Shown here in pieces: positions 7,307 to 17,728 of a stretch of 49,098 bases of DNA. The notes below the pieces were generated by a model, which searched no databases, was not told where the DNA came from, and saw only the letters and a program-made list of their open reading frames with translations. Position 1 is the stretch's first letter; the number at the start of each line of letters is the position of its first letter. The stretch covers positions 1 through 49,098 of the forward strand of contig JAHRWA010000081.1 in the NCBI GenBank assembly GCA_019090455.1. The letters run 5' to 3'. Source of the stretch: Pseudomonadales bacterium (GTDB lineage Bacteria; Pseudomonadota; Gammaproteobacteria; Pseudomonadales; DC-out160). Both the position numbers and the translations under genes were made by a program.

Positions 7307-10300
7307 ATGGCAGCCAATCAAAAAAAAATGCGGTTTGGTCCGATGGGAAAGCTAGGGGAGAGCTTGATAGCCGAAGTTTTTCTCGCGGAGGAAAAAAATA
7401 CGGCGTTTCCTTTTTTGATAAAAAAAATACGTTCCGAATTTGCTATTGAAGGTGTGCAAGATTACCTGCAACAGCAGCTGGCTCACTTGAAACAACTTGA
7501 TATCCCTGATTTGCTGGTGCCTGAGTTGAAAATAGACGGCCATAATAATTTACAGCTCATTAGTGCCTATCCGAAGGGTCAGCTTTTGCGAAGTTGGCTG
7601 GTAAAGCGGGAGGGGATATCCATCAGTGTTGTGATTGAAATTGGGATTGCACTAGCCGATTGCCTTGGGAAGCGACACCGTGCAGCCTTGGTTCATAAAG
7701 CGATAAAGCCTAATAATATTTTAATTCAAGAAGATCCCGTTCGTATTCAGCTGGTGGATGAAGTCCAAATTGTGGATTGTGTGCAGCTCAGCCAATTGGT
7801 GAATCATCCTCATTATCAGCGTGAAACTTTGCCTTATATAGCGCCGGAAATGACAGGTAGAATTCGTAGTTTTACCGATTACACCAGTGATTTATATTCA
7901 CTAGGAATTGTGCTCTACGAGTGCATCACGGGTGCCCCGCCTTTTCAATCAGATGACTCATTATCCATCGTGCACTCTCATCTTGCCGAGGAGCCTCGTT
8001 CTGCGACAGATATTAATCCGGCTTGTCCTGAAATTCTTAGTAACATTATTGATGTTCTCTTGTGTAAGCCAAGAGAGAAACGGTATCAAAGTGCTGTGGG
8101 TTTAAGTGCGGATTTGCAGAATTGCTTAGAGGCTCTGCGTGTCGACAAGTCAAATCCCCCCAGCGCTGACAAATTGAAGTTTCCACTACAGCAGCATGAG
8201 GCCAGCTATCAGGTTTCCATACCGACCATTGTGGTGGGTCGAGAGAAAGAGCTGCAACAATTGCTAGATCAATATCAGCGGGCTTGTACGGGAAAGCTGG
8301 GTGTCGTCATGTTGTCGGGTCTATCCGGTATTGGTAAAACCCGTTTAATTCAGGAGTTAGAATTGCCCATCGTGGTGCGCCATGGTTATTTCGCTTCAGG
8401 GAAATTCAATCAATTTGCAACACATCTTCCTTACAGCACCTTGGTGAGCGCATTGAGTCGATTGGTTCGCCAAATTTTGACGGAAGAGAAAGAGCGAATT
8501 TCTTATTGGCGAAAGCGTATTTTAGCGGTGGTGGGTACCAGCGGGCAATTGATGACTAATATCGTTCCCATGCTTGAAAATATTATTGGTCAGCAGCCTG
8601 ATGTACCGGAGTTGGCAGCCAGTGATGCAAAAAACCGATTCAATGATTTATTTAGTCGCTTTATGAGTTGCTTGGCTACAGAGTCCAATCCCCTGGTATT
8701 GTTTGTTGATGACATGCAATGGTGTGATCAGGCCTCCTTCGACTTATTAGAGCTAATCTTCTCGCAACCCGAAAGGCATCCCTATTTGTTGGTCATAGGC
8801 GCTTATCGTGATAACGAAGTGGAAGAAGGTCATCGAGTGCGGCAGTTAGAGGCGATCGCAGAGCAGTCATCACAAGGGGTGCTAAAACTGCATTTAATGC
8901 CAATCGAAAAAAAGGTTGCCAATACCATGCTGGCCTATATGTTAAGTTCGAATCCGACTCGGGTTGAGAAATTGACTGAAACAATTTATTCCATTGCCGG
9001 TGGCAATCCTTTGTTTTTGAGTGAAAGCTTACGATGGTTATACGACAATCAACGACTACAGCTTTCACCTGAGGGTCGATGGTTGTGGAGTGATAGAGAC
9101 ATGGAGAAGGTCGATATCCCCGCAAACGGTACAGCTTTGTTTGTCGAAAAACTGAGGAAGCTCCCCGATGAAGCTCGCGATTTATTGGCCACTGGAGCAT
9201 TGCTCGGGGCTCAATTTCAGGCCGAAGATCTTGCTAAAACGGCTCACTTATCCATTCCACAATTATATCTCTTGTTGGCGCAGGTGTTTGAGTACCAATT
9301 GCTACAACAAGATAAAGGGTTGTTGTCTTTCTTTCACGATCAAATTCAAGCGGCAGCAGCTGAGTTTTTAACGCAAGAAGAAGCGAAGCAGCGTCATCGT
9401 TTGATATCTCGCATGTACGTTGAACGTATTGAGTTGTTATCACAAAGCCATTCAGATGTCGCGATACCGGCATCGTTACTGTTTGCCACGGTTGAGCATA
9501 TGGCTGTAGGGAGACTTGAAAAATTAACGGAAAAAGACCAATTAGCAGAAGCGAAGCTTAATTTTCAAGCCGGTGTTGCAGCGATGGATAGCTTGGCACT
9601 AGAGGCGGGGATTCACTATTTGGAGCAAAGCGCCGATCTTTGCCAGGAGTCTATGTGGAAGACTCATTATGAGTTTATGCTGTCACTGCATCAGCAGCTT
9701 GCCCACGCTGCGATAGTGAATGCAGATCAAGTGCGAGCGAATGAGATAGTTGAGTTGTCATTAAAGCAAGTGCAGAGTGATATCGATAAGGCTGAGTTTT
9801 TAATTGAACAGTCTGCTGCTTACGCCGCACTGGGGGATCTTTTAAAGGCAATTGAGATTGTGTCACGGGCACTGGTGTTACTAAAGCGGCCATTGCCGGT
9901 AGACGATGATGAGATGCAAAAAGAAATCGAAATGCAAGAAAGTCGAATTCAGGCTCAGGATCGAGACACCATTCAGACATTGCTCGACTTACCGTCCGCT
10001 AAGACTAGGCTAGGTGTTTTGGTGCATAAACTTTACGGTGAGTTGCTAGGTTATTATTATTTGAGCATGCAATTAGATAGGGTTAGGCTCACTGCCTATC
10101 GCGCTTTTGATTGTTCTTTCGAATTTGGATCTGATGAGTTTGTTGCCTATGCACTTGCGTGCATGTCCTATATTCAGTTGCTCGATTCGAATGAGGTCAT
10201 GGCTTTACGCTATGAATCTGCAACCTTAGAATTATTGGAAAAGCACCCAGATACTTTTGCTTCAGTAAAATCGAAGGTTATTATGGTGTGGGCTTTTACG

Positions 10301-12649
10301 CACAGATGTAATCCGATATCGGAGCCAAGAAGCTATGCCGCAGAGATCGCAGCAGAAGGGTTTCGATGTGGAGAATTACGCTATGGCGCATTAGCGACGT
10401 GTTTGAAGCATTGGTTTGGTTTATTTCAAGCTGACGATATTGTTTTACTAGATTCTCAGCTTGAGAAGTTTTGTGCTTTTTGTCAACAATGCAACTTAGG
10501 TATGCCGCTGTCCATCGGGGAGGCGATGCGAATCAGTTTACGCCCATTGCTGGGGGCTTCAACAATAGAGGGGGACGATTCAGAGGTTTTAGCGATCATT
10601 CAACAATGGAATGAAGAGGGGATGGTCATCGCTATCGCCTGCTACCATACTTTTTCAGGGATGGTCTCGTATTACAATCATGATTATGTTGCAGCGGAAA
10701 AGAGTCTTGCCCAGGCGGAACCCTTTTTACCTGTCATCGGCTTCACTATTGTTGAAAGAGCTTGGGCTGTATTTCACTGCTTGGTAGGTTTAGAAGTTGG
10801 TTTTAAAGGTGATAGAGAAAAGGTTTTGAAACAGCTGCGTGAATGGACATCCCTTGGGCCGATATTAGTGCCATATCTGATGTTGATTGAAGCAGAAATG
10901 ATGTCTAAAGAAGGTCAGTTTAATAAAACCAGAAGCCTGTATCTTGAAGCTATCGACTGTGCGCATGTGGAGCGTTATGGTTTGTTAGAGGCTTTTTTAA
11001 ATGAGCGCCTCTATCAGTATTTACAGGATAACGATCATCACTCCAGCGAGTATTATCGAGATCGCGCAAACGTGCTTTATCAAAAATGTGGTGCTGTAAC
11101 GAGGATTGCGATTCCCAATGTGTCTCTGAGCATTTCGTCCAATTCACCTTCCAGTTTACCCTCGACCGGGGATAGCCTCCCTCTTGTTGAGTCATCTCAA
11201 TCTACCCAAATGCGGGTGCATAATTACGATAACGAACTGGATATTCAATATTTATTTAATTCGGTGAAAACGATTACCTCTGAACTGGATTTTGATAAAT
11301 TAATGCAGACCATACTTAAGTCAATCATGGCTAAGTTGGGGGCGAAAACAGCGTATTTATTAATTGCCCAAAACAACGAATTGATCCCCCGGTTGAAAGC
11401 CATTAAATATGAAAGTATCAGTATCATTGAATCGACGGATGCTGATTTCAATACTGAAACCCTATGCATGGCAATGGTAAATTATGTTTTCAATTCCCAG
11501 GTGACGTTAATCTTGGAGAATGCATTTGAGGAGGGTGAATTTACTACCGATAAAAGAGTGCAAGAATGCCGATTACGTTCAGTCTTGTGTATGCCGATTA
11601 TTATGCAACAACAAGTATTGGGTGTTTTGTATTTTGAAAACAATCTAATCGAAGCCGTATTTACTGATGCTCAAATAATGCAGGCTGATTTGCTAACGAC
11701 TCAAGCGGCAGTTGCGTTGCAAAATTCACGATTATTGGAGGAGACAAGATCTGCTCAAACCCTCATTGAAGAGATGAATCGCGATCTGGAATCGACCGTC
11801 AAGCAGCGAACGAAAGAGCTACAGCGAAAACAACTTGAATTAACCCATGCAGCAAGATTGGCTTCCCTTGGAGAACTAGCCACAGGTATTGCCCATGAAC
11901 TTGGTCAACCGCTACAAATTATTCAAGCGGCGTCGCGAATCATACAGAATGAATGTGAAAGCGAAGCGCTAGATAAGGCGGTGCTGATCCCCTTCAGTAA
12001 TGATATTTTGGAGCAAATCGAGAGAGCTACCGCCATTATCAGAAATATGCGTGCCTACGGTAGAAATGATGACAGCAATGACGCGGAAAATATTAATGTG
12101 GCAGAGCCCTTTCATCAGTGTATGGTCTTTTTTGTCGAGCAATTCCATCAGCATCAAATACAGTTAACGCTAGAGATCGAAGATTCGTTACCAAAGGTGT
12201 TGGTGAGTCCGCAAAAATTTCAGCAAATTGTCGTGAATTTGTTTTCCAACGCTCGATATGCGGTGGATCAACAATTTAAACAAGATGTGGTTGAGTCACG
12301 GAAGAAAATCACAGCCAGATTGTACTTGGTATCTGATAGTGAACTGTTAGCGGTAAAGCTTGCAAACTTTAAATCCACAAAAAACAAGCAAGCTGTAGAC
12401 AAGCCATTGGGAATTAATCAGAGCGTCGTGTTAGAAGTGGAAGACAATGGAGTCGGTATGAGCGAGGAGGTGAAATTAAAATGTATGGACCCGTTTTATA
12501 CGAATAAGGCTGTGGGTGAAGGTACTGGCTTAGGGTTGTCTATTGTACATGGCCTAATTGAAGAGTTTGATTTCTCTTTGAAGATTAGGAGTGAGCCTAA
12601 TCGGGGTAGTGTGTTTAGCGTCATTATGCCGGTATCTGACTCGGTTTGA
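7307..12649 (+). CDS. Multidomain sensor: Ser/Thr kinase-like - AAA ATPase - GAF - histidine kinase
   Basis: 1780 residues. Order: protein-kinase-like domain (about 5-280), AAA/NB-ARC-type ATPase (about 305-600; Walker A GLSGIGKTR near 338, Walker B LVLFVDDMQW near 466), a long helical TPR-like region (about 610-1260), GAF domain (about 1315-1480), coiled coil, then histidine kinase (LGELATGIAHELGQPLQ with phospho-His near 1528; HATPase with LEVEDNGVGM and GTGLGLS). Known relatives link a signal-sensing kinase/ATPase half to a two-component kinase half. Here the kinase-like domain lacks key residues: the HRD-like loop reads HKAIKPNNIL (Asp to Ala) and the DFG site reads DEV, so this domain is probably a pseudokinase. 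No receiver domain and no adjacent response regulator are seen. Confidence 0.9.
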   Translation: MAANQKKMRFGPMGKLGESLIAEVFLAEEKNTAFPFLIKKIRSEFAIEGVQDYLQQQLAHLKQLDIPDLLVPELKIDGHNNLQLISAYPKGQLLRSWLVKREGISISVVIEIGIALADCLGKRHRAALVHKAIKPNNILIQEDPVRIQLVDEVQIVDCVQLSQLVNHPHYQRETLPYIAPEMTGRIRSFTDYTSDLYSLGIVLYECITGAPPFQSDDSLSIVHSHLAEEPRSATDINPACPEILSNIIDVLLCKPREKRYQSAVGLSADLQNCLEALRVDKSNPPSADKLKFPLQQHEASYQVSIPTIVVGREKELQQLLDQYQRACTGKLGVVMLSGLSGIGKTRLIQELELPIVVRHGYFASGKFNQFATHLPYSTLVSALSRLVRQILTEEKERISYWRKRILAVVGTSGQLMTNIVPMLENIIGQQPDVPELAASDAKNRFNDLFSRFMSCLATESNPLVLFVDDMQWCDQASFDLLELIFSQPERHPYLLVIGAYRDNEVEEGHRVRQLEAIAEQSSQGVLKLHLMPIEKKVANTMLAYMLSSNPTRVEKLTETIYSIAGGNPLFLSESLRWLYDNQRLQLSPEGRWLWSDRDMEKVDIPANGTALFVEKLRKLPDEARDLLATGALLGAQFQAEDLAKTAHLSIPQLYLLLAQVFEYQLLQQDKGLLSFFHDQIQAAAAEFLTQEEAKQRHRLISRMYVERIELLSQSHSDVAIPASLLFATVEHMAVGRLEKLTEKDQLAEAKLNFQAGVAAMDSLALEAGIHYLEQSADLCQESMWKTHYEFMLSLHQQLAHAAIVNADQVRANEIVELSLKQVQSDIDKAEFLIEQSAAYAALGDLLKAIEIVSRALVLLKRPLPVDDDEMQKEIEMQESRIQAQDRDTIQTLLDLPSAKTRLGVLVHKLYGELLGYYYLSMQLDRVRLTAYRAFDCSFEFGSDEFVAYALACMSYIQLLDSNEVMALRYESATLELLEKHPDTFASVKSKVIMVWAFTHRCNPISEPRSYAAEIAAEGFRCGELRYGALATCLKHWFGLFQADDIVLLDSQLEKFCAFCQQCNLGMPLSIGEAMRISLRPLLGASTIEGDDSEVLAIIQQWNEEGMVIAIACYHTFSGMVSYYNHDYVAAEKSLAQAEPFLPVIGFTIVERAWAVFHCLVGLEVGFKGDREKVLKQLREWTSLGPILVPYLMLIEAEMMSKEGQFNKTRSLYLEAIDCAHVERYGLLEAFLNERLYQYLQDNDHHSSEYYRDRANVLYQKCGAVTRIAIPNVSLSISSNSPSSLPSTGDSLPLVESSQSTQMRVHNYDNELDIQYLFNSVKTITSELDFDKLMQTILKSIMAKLGAKTAYLLIAQNNELIPRLKAIKYESISIIESTDADFNTETLCMAMVNYVFNSQVTLILENAFEEGEFTTDKRVQECRLRSVLCMPIIMQQQVLGVLYFENNLIEAVFTDAQIMQADLLTTQAAVALQNSRLLEETRSAQTLIEEMNRDLESTVKQRTKELQRKQLELTHAARLASLGELATGIAHELGQPLQIIQAASRIIQNECESEALDKAVLIPFSNDILEQIERATAIIRNMRAYGRNDDSNDAENINVAEPFHQCMVFFVEQFHQHQIQLTLEIEDSLPKVLVSPQKFQQIVVNLFSNARYAVDQQFKQDVVESRKKITARLYLVSDSELLAVKLANFKSTKNKQAVDKPLGINQSVVLEVEDNGVGMSEEVKLKCMDPFYTNKAVGEGTGLGLSIVHGLIEEFDFSLKIRSEPNRGSVFSVIMPVSDSV

Positions 12650-12692
12650 TTTGATTGTCTTTGAGTTGCGCTGTTTTTCAATATAGTTACCG

Positions 12693-13061
12693 CTAATTTT
12701 GTTTTGCGAAAACAAACACTTTAGAAAGAAGAAACGTAAAAGGTAATCGGAAAAATACGACAGCTAATTGTGCTAAATATACATTCGCATCGTAATGCTC
12801 CTTTAATGTATAAAGCATTGCGATGCCGAGGCTGTATGAAAAAATATTGATGATGAAAAACTTAATATAATCGTTAAGCTGTACCTGAGTCTTGAAAGTG
12901 TGTCGAGCATTCAGGAAGTAACTTAATATCGTGCCAGATATATAGGAAACCGTAGCCGCAGCCAAATAATTCACATCTAAAAACACCAGCGTCGCGAAAA
13001 TCACATAGCTAAAGCCAGTGTTTACGACACCTACTGCGGCAAATCTAATGAAGCGTATCAT
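12693..13061 (-). CDS. GtrA-like membrane protein
   Basis: 122 residues with four predicted membrane helices and the GtrA N-terminal pattern FIRFAAVGVVNTGFSY. GtrA-family proteins are thought to move polyprenyl-linked sugars across the inner membrane for surface glycan modification. It overlaps the upstream GtrB-type glycosyltransferase gene by 4 bases, the usual partner. It converges with the sensor kinase gene across a 43-base gap with no clear terminator hairpin. Confidence 0.88.
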   Translation of the reverse strand: MIRFIRFAAVGVVNTGFSYVIFATLVFLDVNYLAAATVSYISGTILSYFLNARHTFKTQVQLNDYIKFFIINIFSYSLGIAMLYTLKEHYDANVYLAQLAVVFFRLPFTFLLSKVFVFAKQN

Positions 13062-13993
13062 TCATCTAAATTCTTTTTGTAATCGATCCAATAGGCTGGG
13101 CGTTGTTGCCCTTGTTCAAAAACCCTGCCAATGTAGGTGCCGATTGTCGCCATAAAAAATAGAATAAGACCGGTAAAAAAAACTTGTAAGAAAATAATAG
13201 AAGTCCAGCCAGGAATTGTTTGAGAGAATACGAAATGACTGATTAGGGCTTTTGTTAAGTAGATAAGGCTTGCTCCCCACATGATAAATGACATGATTAA
13301 GATTAAACGAATAGGGAACTGGGAAAAGCTAAGCACTGCGTCAGCAGCAAGGTTGAGCATCTTAAATAAAGTATATTTAGTTTCGCCCGAATACCGTTTG
13401 TCGCGATCATATTGGATAACGGTTTGACGGTAGCCGACGAGGACAAAAAGTCCGCGTAAAAATTTATGCTTTTCTTTGAATAGGCAAATGGTTTCGCGCA
13501 CCTCTTTTGTGAAAGCACGAAAATCACCACAATTTTCAATTAGTTCAATGTTTGAGATGAATTTCAGTAATTTGTAAAATATTTTTGCGGACATTAACTT
13601 AAAGAAAGTTTCGTTTGGGCGTTTAGTTCGTTGAGCATGAATGACTTGGTAGCCTTCATCAAATTTTGAAACGAATTCTTCGAAAAGTTCAGGTGGATCT
13701 TGCAGGTCAAGATCCAATACGATATTGATGTCTGAGCTGGCGTGTTCGATGCCTGCAAATAAAGCGGTTTGGTGGCCTTGGTTAGCGGCAAGGTGTATCA
13801 CTTTAACGCGTTTATCTTTCTCCGCTAATTGGTCTAATATTTCTCTACTGCGATCCGTGCTGCCATCGTTAACAATGACGATTTCAAATTCATATTGAGG
13901 GGTTTTCTCGGCCACAGCAGTCACTCGGCGATAATATTCTTCAATGACTAATTCTTCGTTGTAACACGGGGCAATAAAGCTAGCACTTTTCAT
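13058..13993 (-). CDS. GtrB/DPM-type family 2 glycosyltransferase
   Basis: 311 residues. N-terminal GT-A domain with the start 'FIAPCYNEE', NDGSTD (about 43-48) and the metal-binding stretch VLDLDLQDP (about 91-99), then two C-terminal membrane helices (about 225-250 and 265-290). This layout is that of GtrB/ArnC/dolichyl-phosphate-sugar synthases, which load a sugar from a nucleotide donor onto undecaprenyl phosphate at the cytoplasmic face. The downstream GtrA-like flippase supports that role. The start overlaps the end of the GT4 gene by 14 bases. Confidence 0.9.
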   Translation of the reverse strand: MKSASFIAPCYNEELVIEEYYRRVTAVAEKTPQYEFEIVIVNDGSTDRSREILDQLAEKDKRVKVIHLAANQGHQTALFAGIEHASSDINIVLDLDLQDPPELFEEFVSKFDEGYQVIHAQRTKRPNETFFKLMSAKIFYKLLKFISNIELIENCGDFRAFTKEVRETICLFKEKHKFLRGLFVLVGYRQTVIQYDRDKRYSGETKYTLFKMLNLAADAVLSFSQFPIRLILIMSFIMWGASLIYLTKALISHFVFSQTIPGWTSIIFLQVFFTGLILFFMATIGTYIGRVFEQGQQRPAYWIDYKKNLDE

Positions 13994-15164
13994 TATTCTG
14001 ATAACCTTCCATTAACATATTTTTATAATTTTTAGAAAAAGCATCTAATGTGAGGTGTTTCCGAAAATAATCGAGTTGATGATTAGATATCTCTTCCATT
14101 CTCGATTCATCCAGAAGAACGTTTGCAATTCGTTGTGCGCTTTCTTCAAGACTGAAATGGTCTATGACGATGCCGTTTTTTTGATTTTGCAAAAGTTCAC
14201 TTAACTCTGAGAAATCGGTTACTGCGAAAGGCGTTCCGACAGATGTAGCCTCCACAAGAACGTTCGGGCATAAAGTGGTTCCAACACAGGTGCGCAAAGG
14301 AACGATCAGCATATGGGCTTTACACAGTTCATCAAATACATTGATCTCTGCTTTAAATTCAATAATATCGCTAATTCCAAGCTCATTGATTAATACTTTA
14401 GTTTCAGCCATGCCGCCAAATCCGCTGGCAGCAAAGATAAGGCGAATTTGGCATTTTTTCCTTAGTAGAGCAACGATGCGTAGTAGTGAATCGACCCCTT
14501 TCGATGCCTTAGTGTGTCCAATGTAAATTAACTGAATATTATTAGTTGAAAAGTTGCGTTCAGCGATTGCGTGATCAGGGAATACGCCATTTTGAATAAC
14601 GAATATTTTTCGATTACTGTACCGCTTCAGCAATTGTTGTTGATGTTCACAGTGTACCACTACTTGTTGAAACCCATTTAAACAGAGAGCGTATATCGGC
14701 GCTGATAGAAAAGAATTTGCTACAAAAATATGTAAGTACTTTGTTAAGTTCTTTCCAAAATAGATAAAGTTTCGCTTTAATTCTGTCAACGTTAGATGAG
14801 ATTGCCAAACGGATAAGGCAATCTTTTGTTTAACGGCTTTGGGTAATAATATATTGGCGATCAATGCTTCTGCCGGCGACGCTATGTGTAGGCTAATGAC
14901 ATCAAATTCGTTGTGTCTCTTGCGAAGCAGCTGACAAATGTATATTAGATTAGTGATTGCGGTGCGTAAGGATGCGTAATCTTGCTCAATGGCAAAATGA
15001 GTTTGCTTAATAGGATACTGAGTGTTAAATGGAGTTGGAGTCAATGTGGACACAGTGATGTCGTCATCCTGTGCAAATTGCTCAGCTAGATTAATGACGT
15101 TTTTGCTAATGGCCTCTTTCCGGTCATTTCTAAATCGAGGCAATGCTAGGCAAATTCTGACCAT
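13980..15164 (-). CDS. Family 4-type glycosyltransferase
   Basis: 394 residues, GT-B-like. The C-terminal half has the hallmarks: 'LIYIGHTKASKGVD' (start of the donor domain, about 213-226), 'RLIFAASGFG' and a 'PNVLVEATSVGTPFAVTD' segment corresponding to the EX7E region. The N-terminal acceptor half is more divergent. Such enzymes add sugars from nucleotide donors in cytosolic steps of glycan synthesis. It sits in a minus-strand cluster of glycan genes, so lipopolysaccharide, O-antigen or exopolysaccharide synthesis is likely; the precise sugar is unknown. Confidence 0.85.
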   Translation of the reverse strand: MVRICLALPRFRNDRKEAISKNVINLAEQFAQDDDITVSTLTPTPFNTQYPIKQTHFAIEQDYASLRTAITNLIYICQLLRKRHNEFDVISLHIASPAEALIANILLPKAVKQKIALSVWQSHLTLTELKRNFIYFGKNLTKYLHIFVANSFLSAPIYALCLNGFQQVVVHCEHQQQLLKRYSNRKIFVIQNGVFPDHAIAERNFSTNNIQLIYIGHTKASKGVDSLLRIVALLRKKCQIRLIFAASGFGGMAETKVLINELGISDIIEFKAEINVFDELCKAHMLIVPLRTCVGTTLCPNVLVEATSVGTPFAVTDFSELSELLQNQKNGIVIDHFSLEESAQRIANVLLDESRMEEISNHQLDYFRKHLTLDAFSKNYKNMLMEGYQNNEKC

Positions 15165-15219
15165 GTTTTTAAGCTATATCCGATCTATGAAATTGTGAGA
15201 GACGACAGCTGCGCCGGTG

Positions 15220-16929
15220 TTAGATTGTGGTTGGGCCCACTAGATAAGGTAGATCTAAAGGGTTTGAATCAACGAGTTTCTGTAGTGCTGCTTCGCTATA
15301 GTATTTTTTTACTGTGCACAGACCTTGAATCGCGTGAAGGTAGTGGGTCTGTGCGGGTAGATTTAATTTGGTACCGTGAGGAACGCTCTTGTCATCAATA
15401 CGGCATGATTTTTTTTCGGAATTGGTAATGAGATAAAGCGAATCCACTAACAGATAGCCGGTAGCAACTTGGTTTGTCTTTTTCATTGCGAATCCTGGCG
15501 TCATCAATCTAGCACCAATTTCTTGATAATGTTCGAGTAAGAACTGCTGATCTTCTGGAATTAACCAGTCAGGTACTCGATAACTGGTAACTACCAGTAC
15601 CGGTTTTGCGGCCATCATCTCCTCTTTTAGGCTATATCGATCTTGATATTGATTCAAGGTTGATGATGTACGCCAGTGGTAAGTCGATGGTCGGAACAAG
15701 CCTAGTCCTTCAAAACCAAAAATAGCTTCATCCTCATTTATGTGGTGCTCAATAAAATCTTGTAATGCCATTTGATGGCTCACAAACATCAAGGAACAGG
15801 CGCGTATGACTAAAGGTCCCTTTAGCAATAGCAGTAATATTCCAAGCGAGATTAAAGCGGCTTTGCGTTTACCGATAGAGAGAGGACTCTCTTTCCACCA
15901 ATCCTGCAAAGCGACCATTTGTAAACCTGCGAATATGCCGAGCATGGGGAATAAAATAGTAAGATTGTAGGCGAAATAGGCAGGATTTAGCGCAACGGAA
16001 AGTACGGCGCACAACAGCAGCATAAAAACTAACACGCGGTGTTGCTGTGAGACATGGCTTCTATTTTTAAACCAACGTATGAGGCCAAATAAAACAAGTA
16101 ATATAAAAATGGGATTAAGGATAACTGCTTCAACTAACACTTTTAGCCGCGCAGAGCCGTCTGACACCGACCCATTGGAAATGCCGCTTAGCAAAGACTG
16201 ATTTACCGTTAAGAAAATATTGATATCATCGGTAAAATAAACCAGTGCAAAATAGAGAGATAGAAATAATATGCAGGAGGTCAAGATAATCAGAACGCTC
16301 TTGAGGGTATCTTGTAATTTTTTATTGGGATCAGTTGCCCCGTGATAAAGGAATAATAGCCCTATCGGGCCTGCAACAATGATCGCTTTGAATTTACAGG
16401 CGGTAACTAAAATCAAAAGAAAAGAAGCCAGGAGCAATTTGGCAGGTTTAAAAAAATTGTCTTTATCAATAAATAAAGTAAACAGGCCTAGCCATCCAAT
16501 GCAGATAATCATATCGGGTCGAAGGTCTAAACCGCGAGCAACCATCGGCGTAGTGATTAGCACTAAAATCACGGACCATATACCTACCCTCGCGTTGAAT
16601 AATAGAGTGCCTAGCCGATATATTAAAAATGCGACAATACCAATAAGAATGAAATAGATAAGACGTGCTGCGTAGAGTGAGCCTAATCCATCAGGAAAGA
16701 TCATTACAATGGGGACGAGCAGGTCCATAATGATGGAGTAGCTGTCTAGGTTGAAGTCTTTGCCTCCAATCTGTCCAAGACCTTTTAGCCAGGCAGTGTA
16801 AATTGCCATGTAGTCGTCATTCACTATTTGCCGAGTAAAAATCGAGGCAAAATAAACGGTAGCAATGATACCTAACGTTATTGTGATAAATTTGGTGTGC
16901 TGAGGTGACGCAGATTTAATAGTCGTCAT
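15220..16929 (-). CDS. GT39/ArnT-like integral membrane glycosyltransferase
   Basis: 569 residues with about 10-12 membrane helices over residues 1-390 and a soluble C-terminal domain (about 400-569). The first extracytoplasmic loop has 'RQIVNDDYMAIYTAWLKG', with the Asp pair and spacing typical of the catalytic loop in GT-C enzymes such as ArnT and protein mannosyltransferases. These use polyprenyl-phosphate sugars on the periplasmic side, which fits the GtrA/GtrB pair in the same cluster. The start is 4 bases from the stop of the methyltransferase gene. The family call is good; the acceptor is unknown. Confidence 0.8.
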   Translation of the reverse strand: MTTIKSASPQHTKFITITLGIIATVYFASIFTRQIVNDDYMAIYTAWLKGLGQIGGKDFNLDSYSIIMDLLVPIVMIFPDGLGSLYAARLIYFILIGIVAFLIYRLGTLLFNARVGIWSVILVLITTPMVARGLDLRPDMIICIGWLGLFTLFIDKDNFFKPAKLLLASFLLILVTACKFKAIIVAGPIGLLFLYHGATDPNKKLQDTLKSVLIILTSCILFLSLYFALVYFTDDINIFLTVNQSLLSGISNGSVSDGSARLKVLVEAVILNPIFILLVLFGLIRWFKNRSHVSQQHRVLVFMLLLCAVLSVALNPAYFAYNLTILFPMLGIFAGLQMVALQDWWKESPLSIGKRKAALISLGILLLLLKGPLVIRACSLMFVSHQMALQDFIEHHINEDEAIFGFEGLGLFRPSTYHWRTSSTLNQYQDRYSLKEEMMAAKPVLVVTSYRVPDWLIPEDQQFLLEHYQEIGARLMTPGFAMKKTNQVATGYLLVDSLYLITNSEKKSCRIDDKSVPHGTKLNLPAQTHYLHAIQGLCTVKKYYSEAALQKLVDSNPLDLPYLVGPTTI

Positions 16930-16933
16930 AGTA

Positions 16934-17641
16934 CTAAATCGGCGTCAACTTCCAAATACTTTTGGTAAACAACCGTTTTGGAGCAAACTTTTCAATAGTT
17001 TTGATAAAGGAAATCATAAAGCTAGGCATAAAGTTATAGAAAAAGCTGGGGACCAACAGTATTTTTTCTACCCTCTCTACTTTAAATCCTTGCTGTCGTG
17101 CAATTTCAGTAAAATTCTCGTCAGAGTATGTATACATTTTTCCGCCGAGGCGTTCTGCAAAAAGCGAGGTCCATGCTCTTGGTGACCAAACTATAGTGTC
17201 TAGAATAACGCAACCGTCTTTTTTTACGAGACGTCGAAACTCTTTCAATAGTTTTGAAATGTCGGCGTAATGGAAAAAGAAACGTAATGAGATGATGGCA
17301 GAAAAGGTGTCTGTACTATAGGCGGTATTAAACGCATCTTGGCGACTCAATAAAATATTTTGGTACTTGTTTTTACTGTAGGCCAACATGCTGGGGGAGT
17401 AATCTGCTCCGCAAAGCGACTTAAAACCCATTGTTTGCATGGTAGGTATTAGCCTGCCCGTACCGACTGGGATATCAAGGGTCATACCTTGTCGGTCCAC
17501 ATCCCCTAGGAATTTTTCTACAGCTTGTACCTCTTGTTCGTGGACGTAACGACCGCCACGATTTTTAAAGCGAAATTCGTCATAGTTGTCGACGACATCA
17601 TCGGCACTGTAGTACTTACGTTTATATTCTGAATCTTTCAT
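16934..17641 (-). CDS. Class I SAM-dependent methyltransferase
   Basis: 235 residues from the chosen ATG at 17641. Motif I is 'TLDIPVGTGRLIPTM', followed by a 'LCGADYSPSMLAYSK' acidic end of strand 2, 'DAFNTAYSTDTFSAIISLRFFFHY' split across motif II/III, and a C-terminal 'LVKKDGCVILDT' strand. This is the Methyltransf_11/25 fold. It is the first gene of the minus-strand glycan cluster, so it may methylate a sugar or lipid intermediate (inference). A longer frame begins at 17728, adding 29 residues rich in L, I and H that do not look like part of the fold; neither start has a clear ribosome site. Confidence 0.82.
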   Translation of the reverse strand: MKDSEYKRKYYSADDVVDNYDEFRFKNRGGRYVHEQEVQAVEKFLGDVDRQGMTLDIPVGTGRLIPTMQTMGFKSLCGADYSPSMLAYSKNKYQNILLSRQDAFNTAYSTDTFSAIISLRFFFHYADISKLLKEFRRLVKKDGCVILDTIVWSPRAWTSLFAERLGGKMYTYSDENFTEIARQQGFKVERVEKILLVPSFFYNFMPSFMISFIKTIEKFAPKRLFTKSIWKLTPI

Positions 17642-17728
17642 TTTTATTATTATCAGTAGGAGATTGATGCGATTGTGCTTAAATCGACCGAAGTAATGGA
17701 GATAGTCGAGTTGGGTAATTAAGAGCAT

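Noticed and set aside
7155..7355. Open frame upstream of the sensor kinase
   Set aside because: It lies in the promoter region, overlaps the kinase start and has no gene-like composition or ribosome site.
17642..17728. 29-residue N-terminal extension of the methyltransferase
   Set aside because: It has no fold-like similarity and no ribosome site; the internal Met gives the normal family start.
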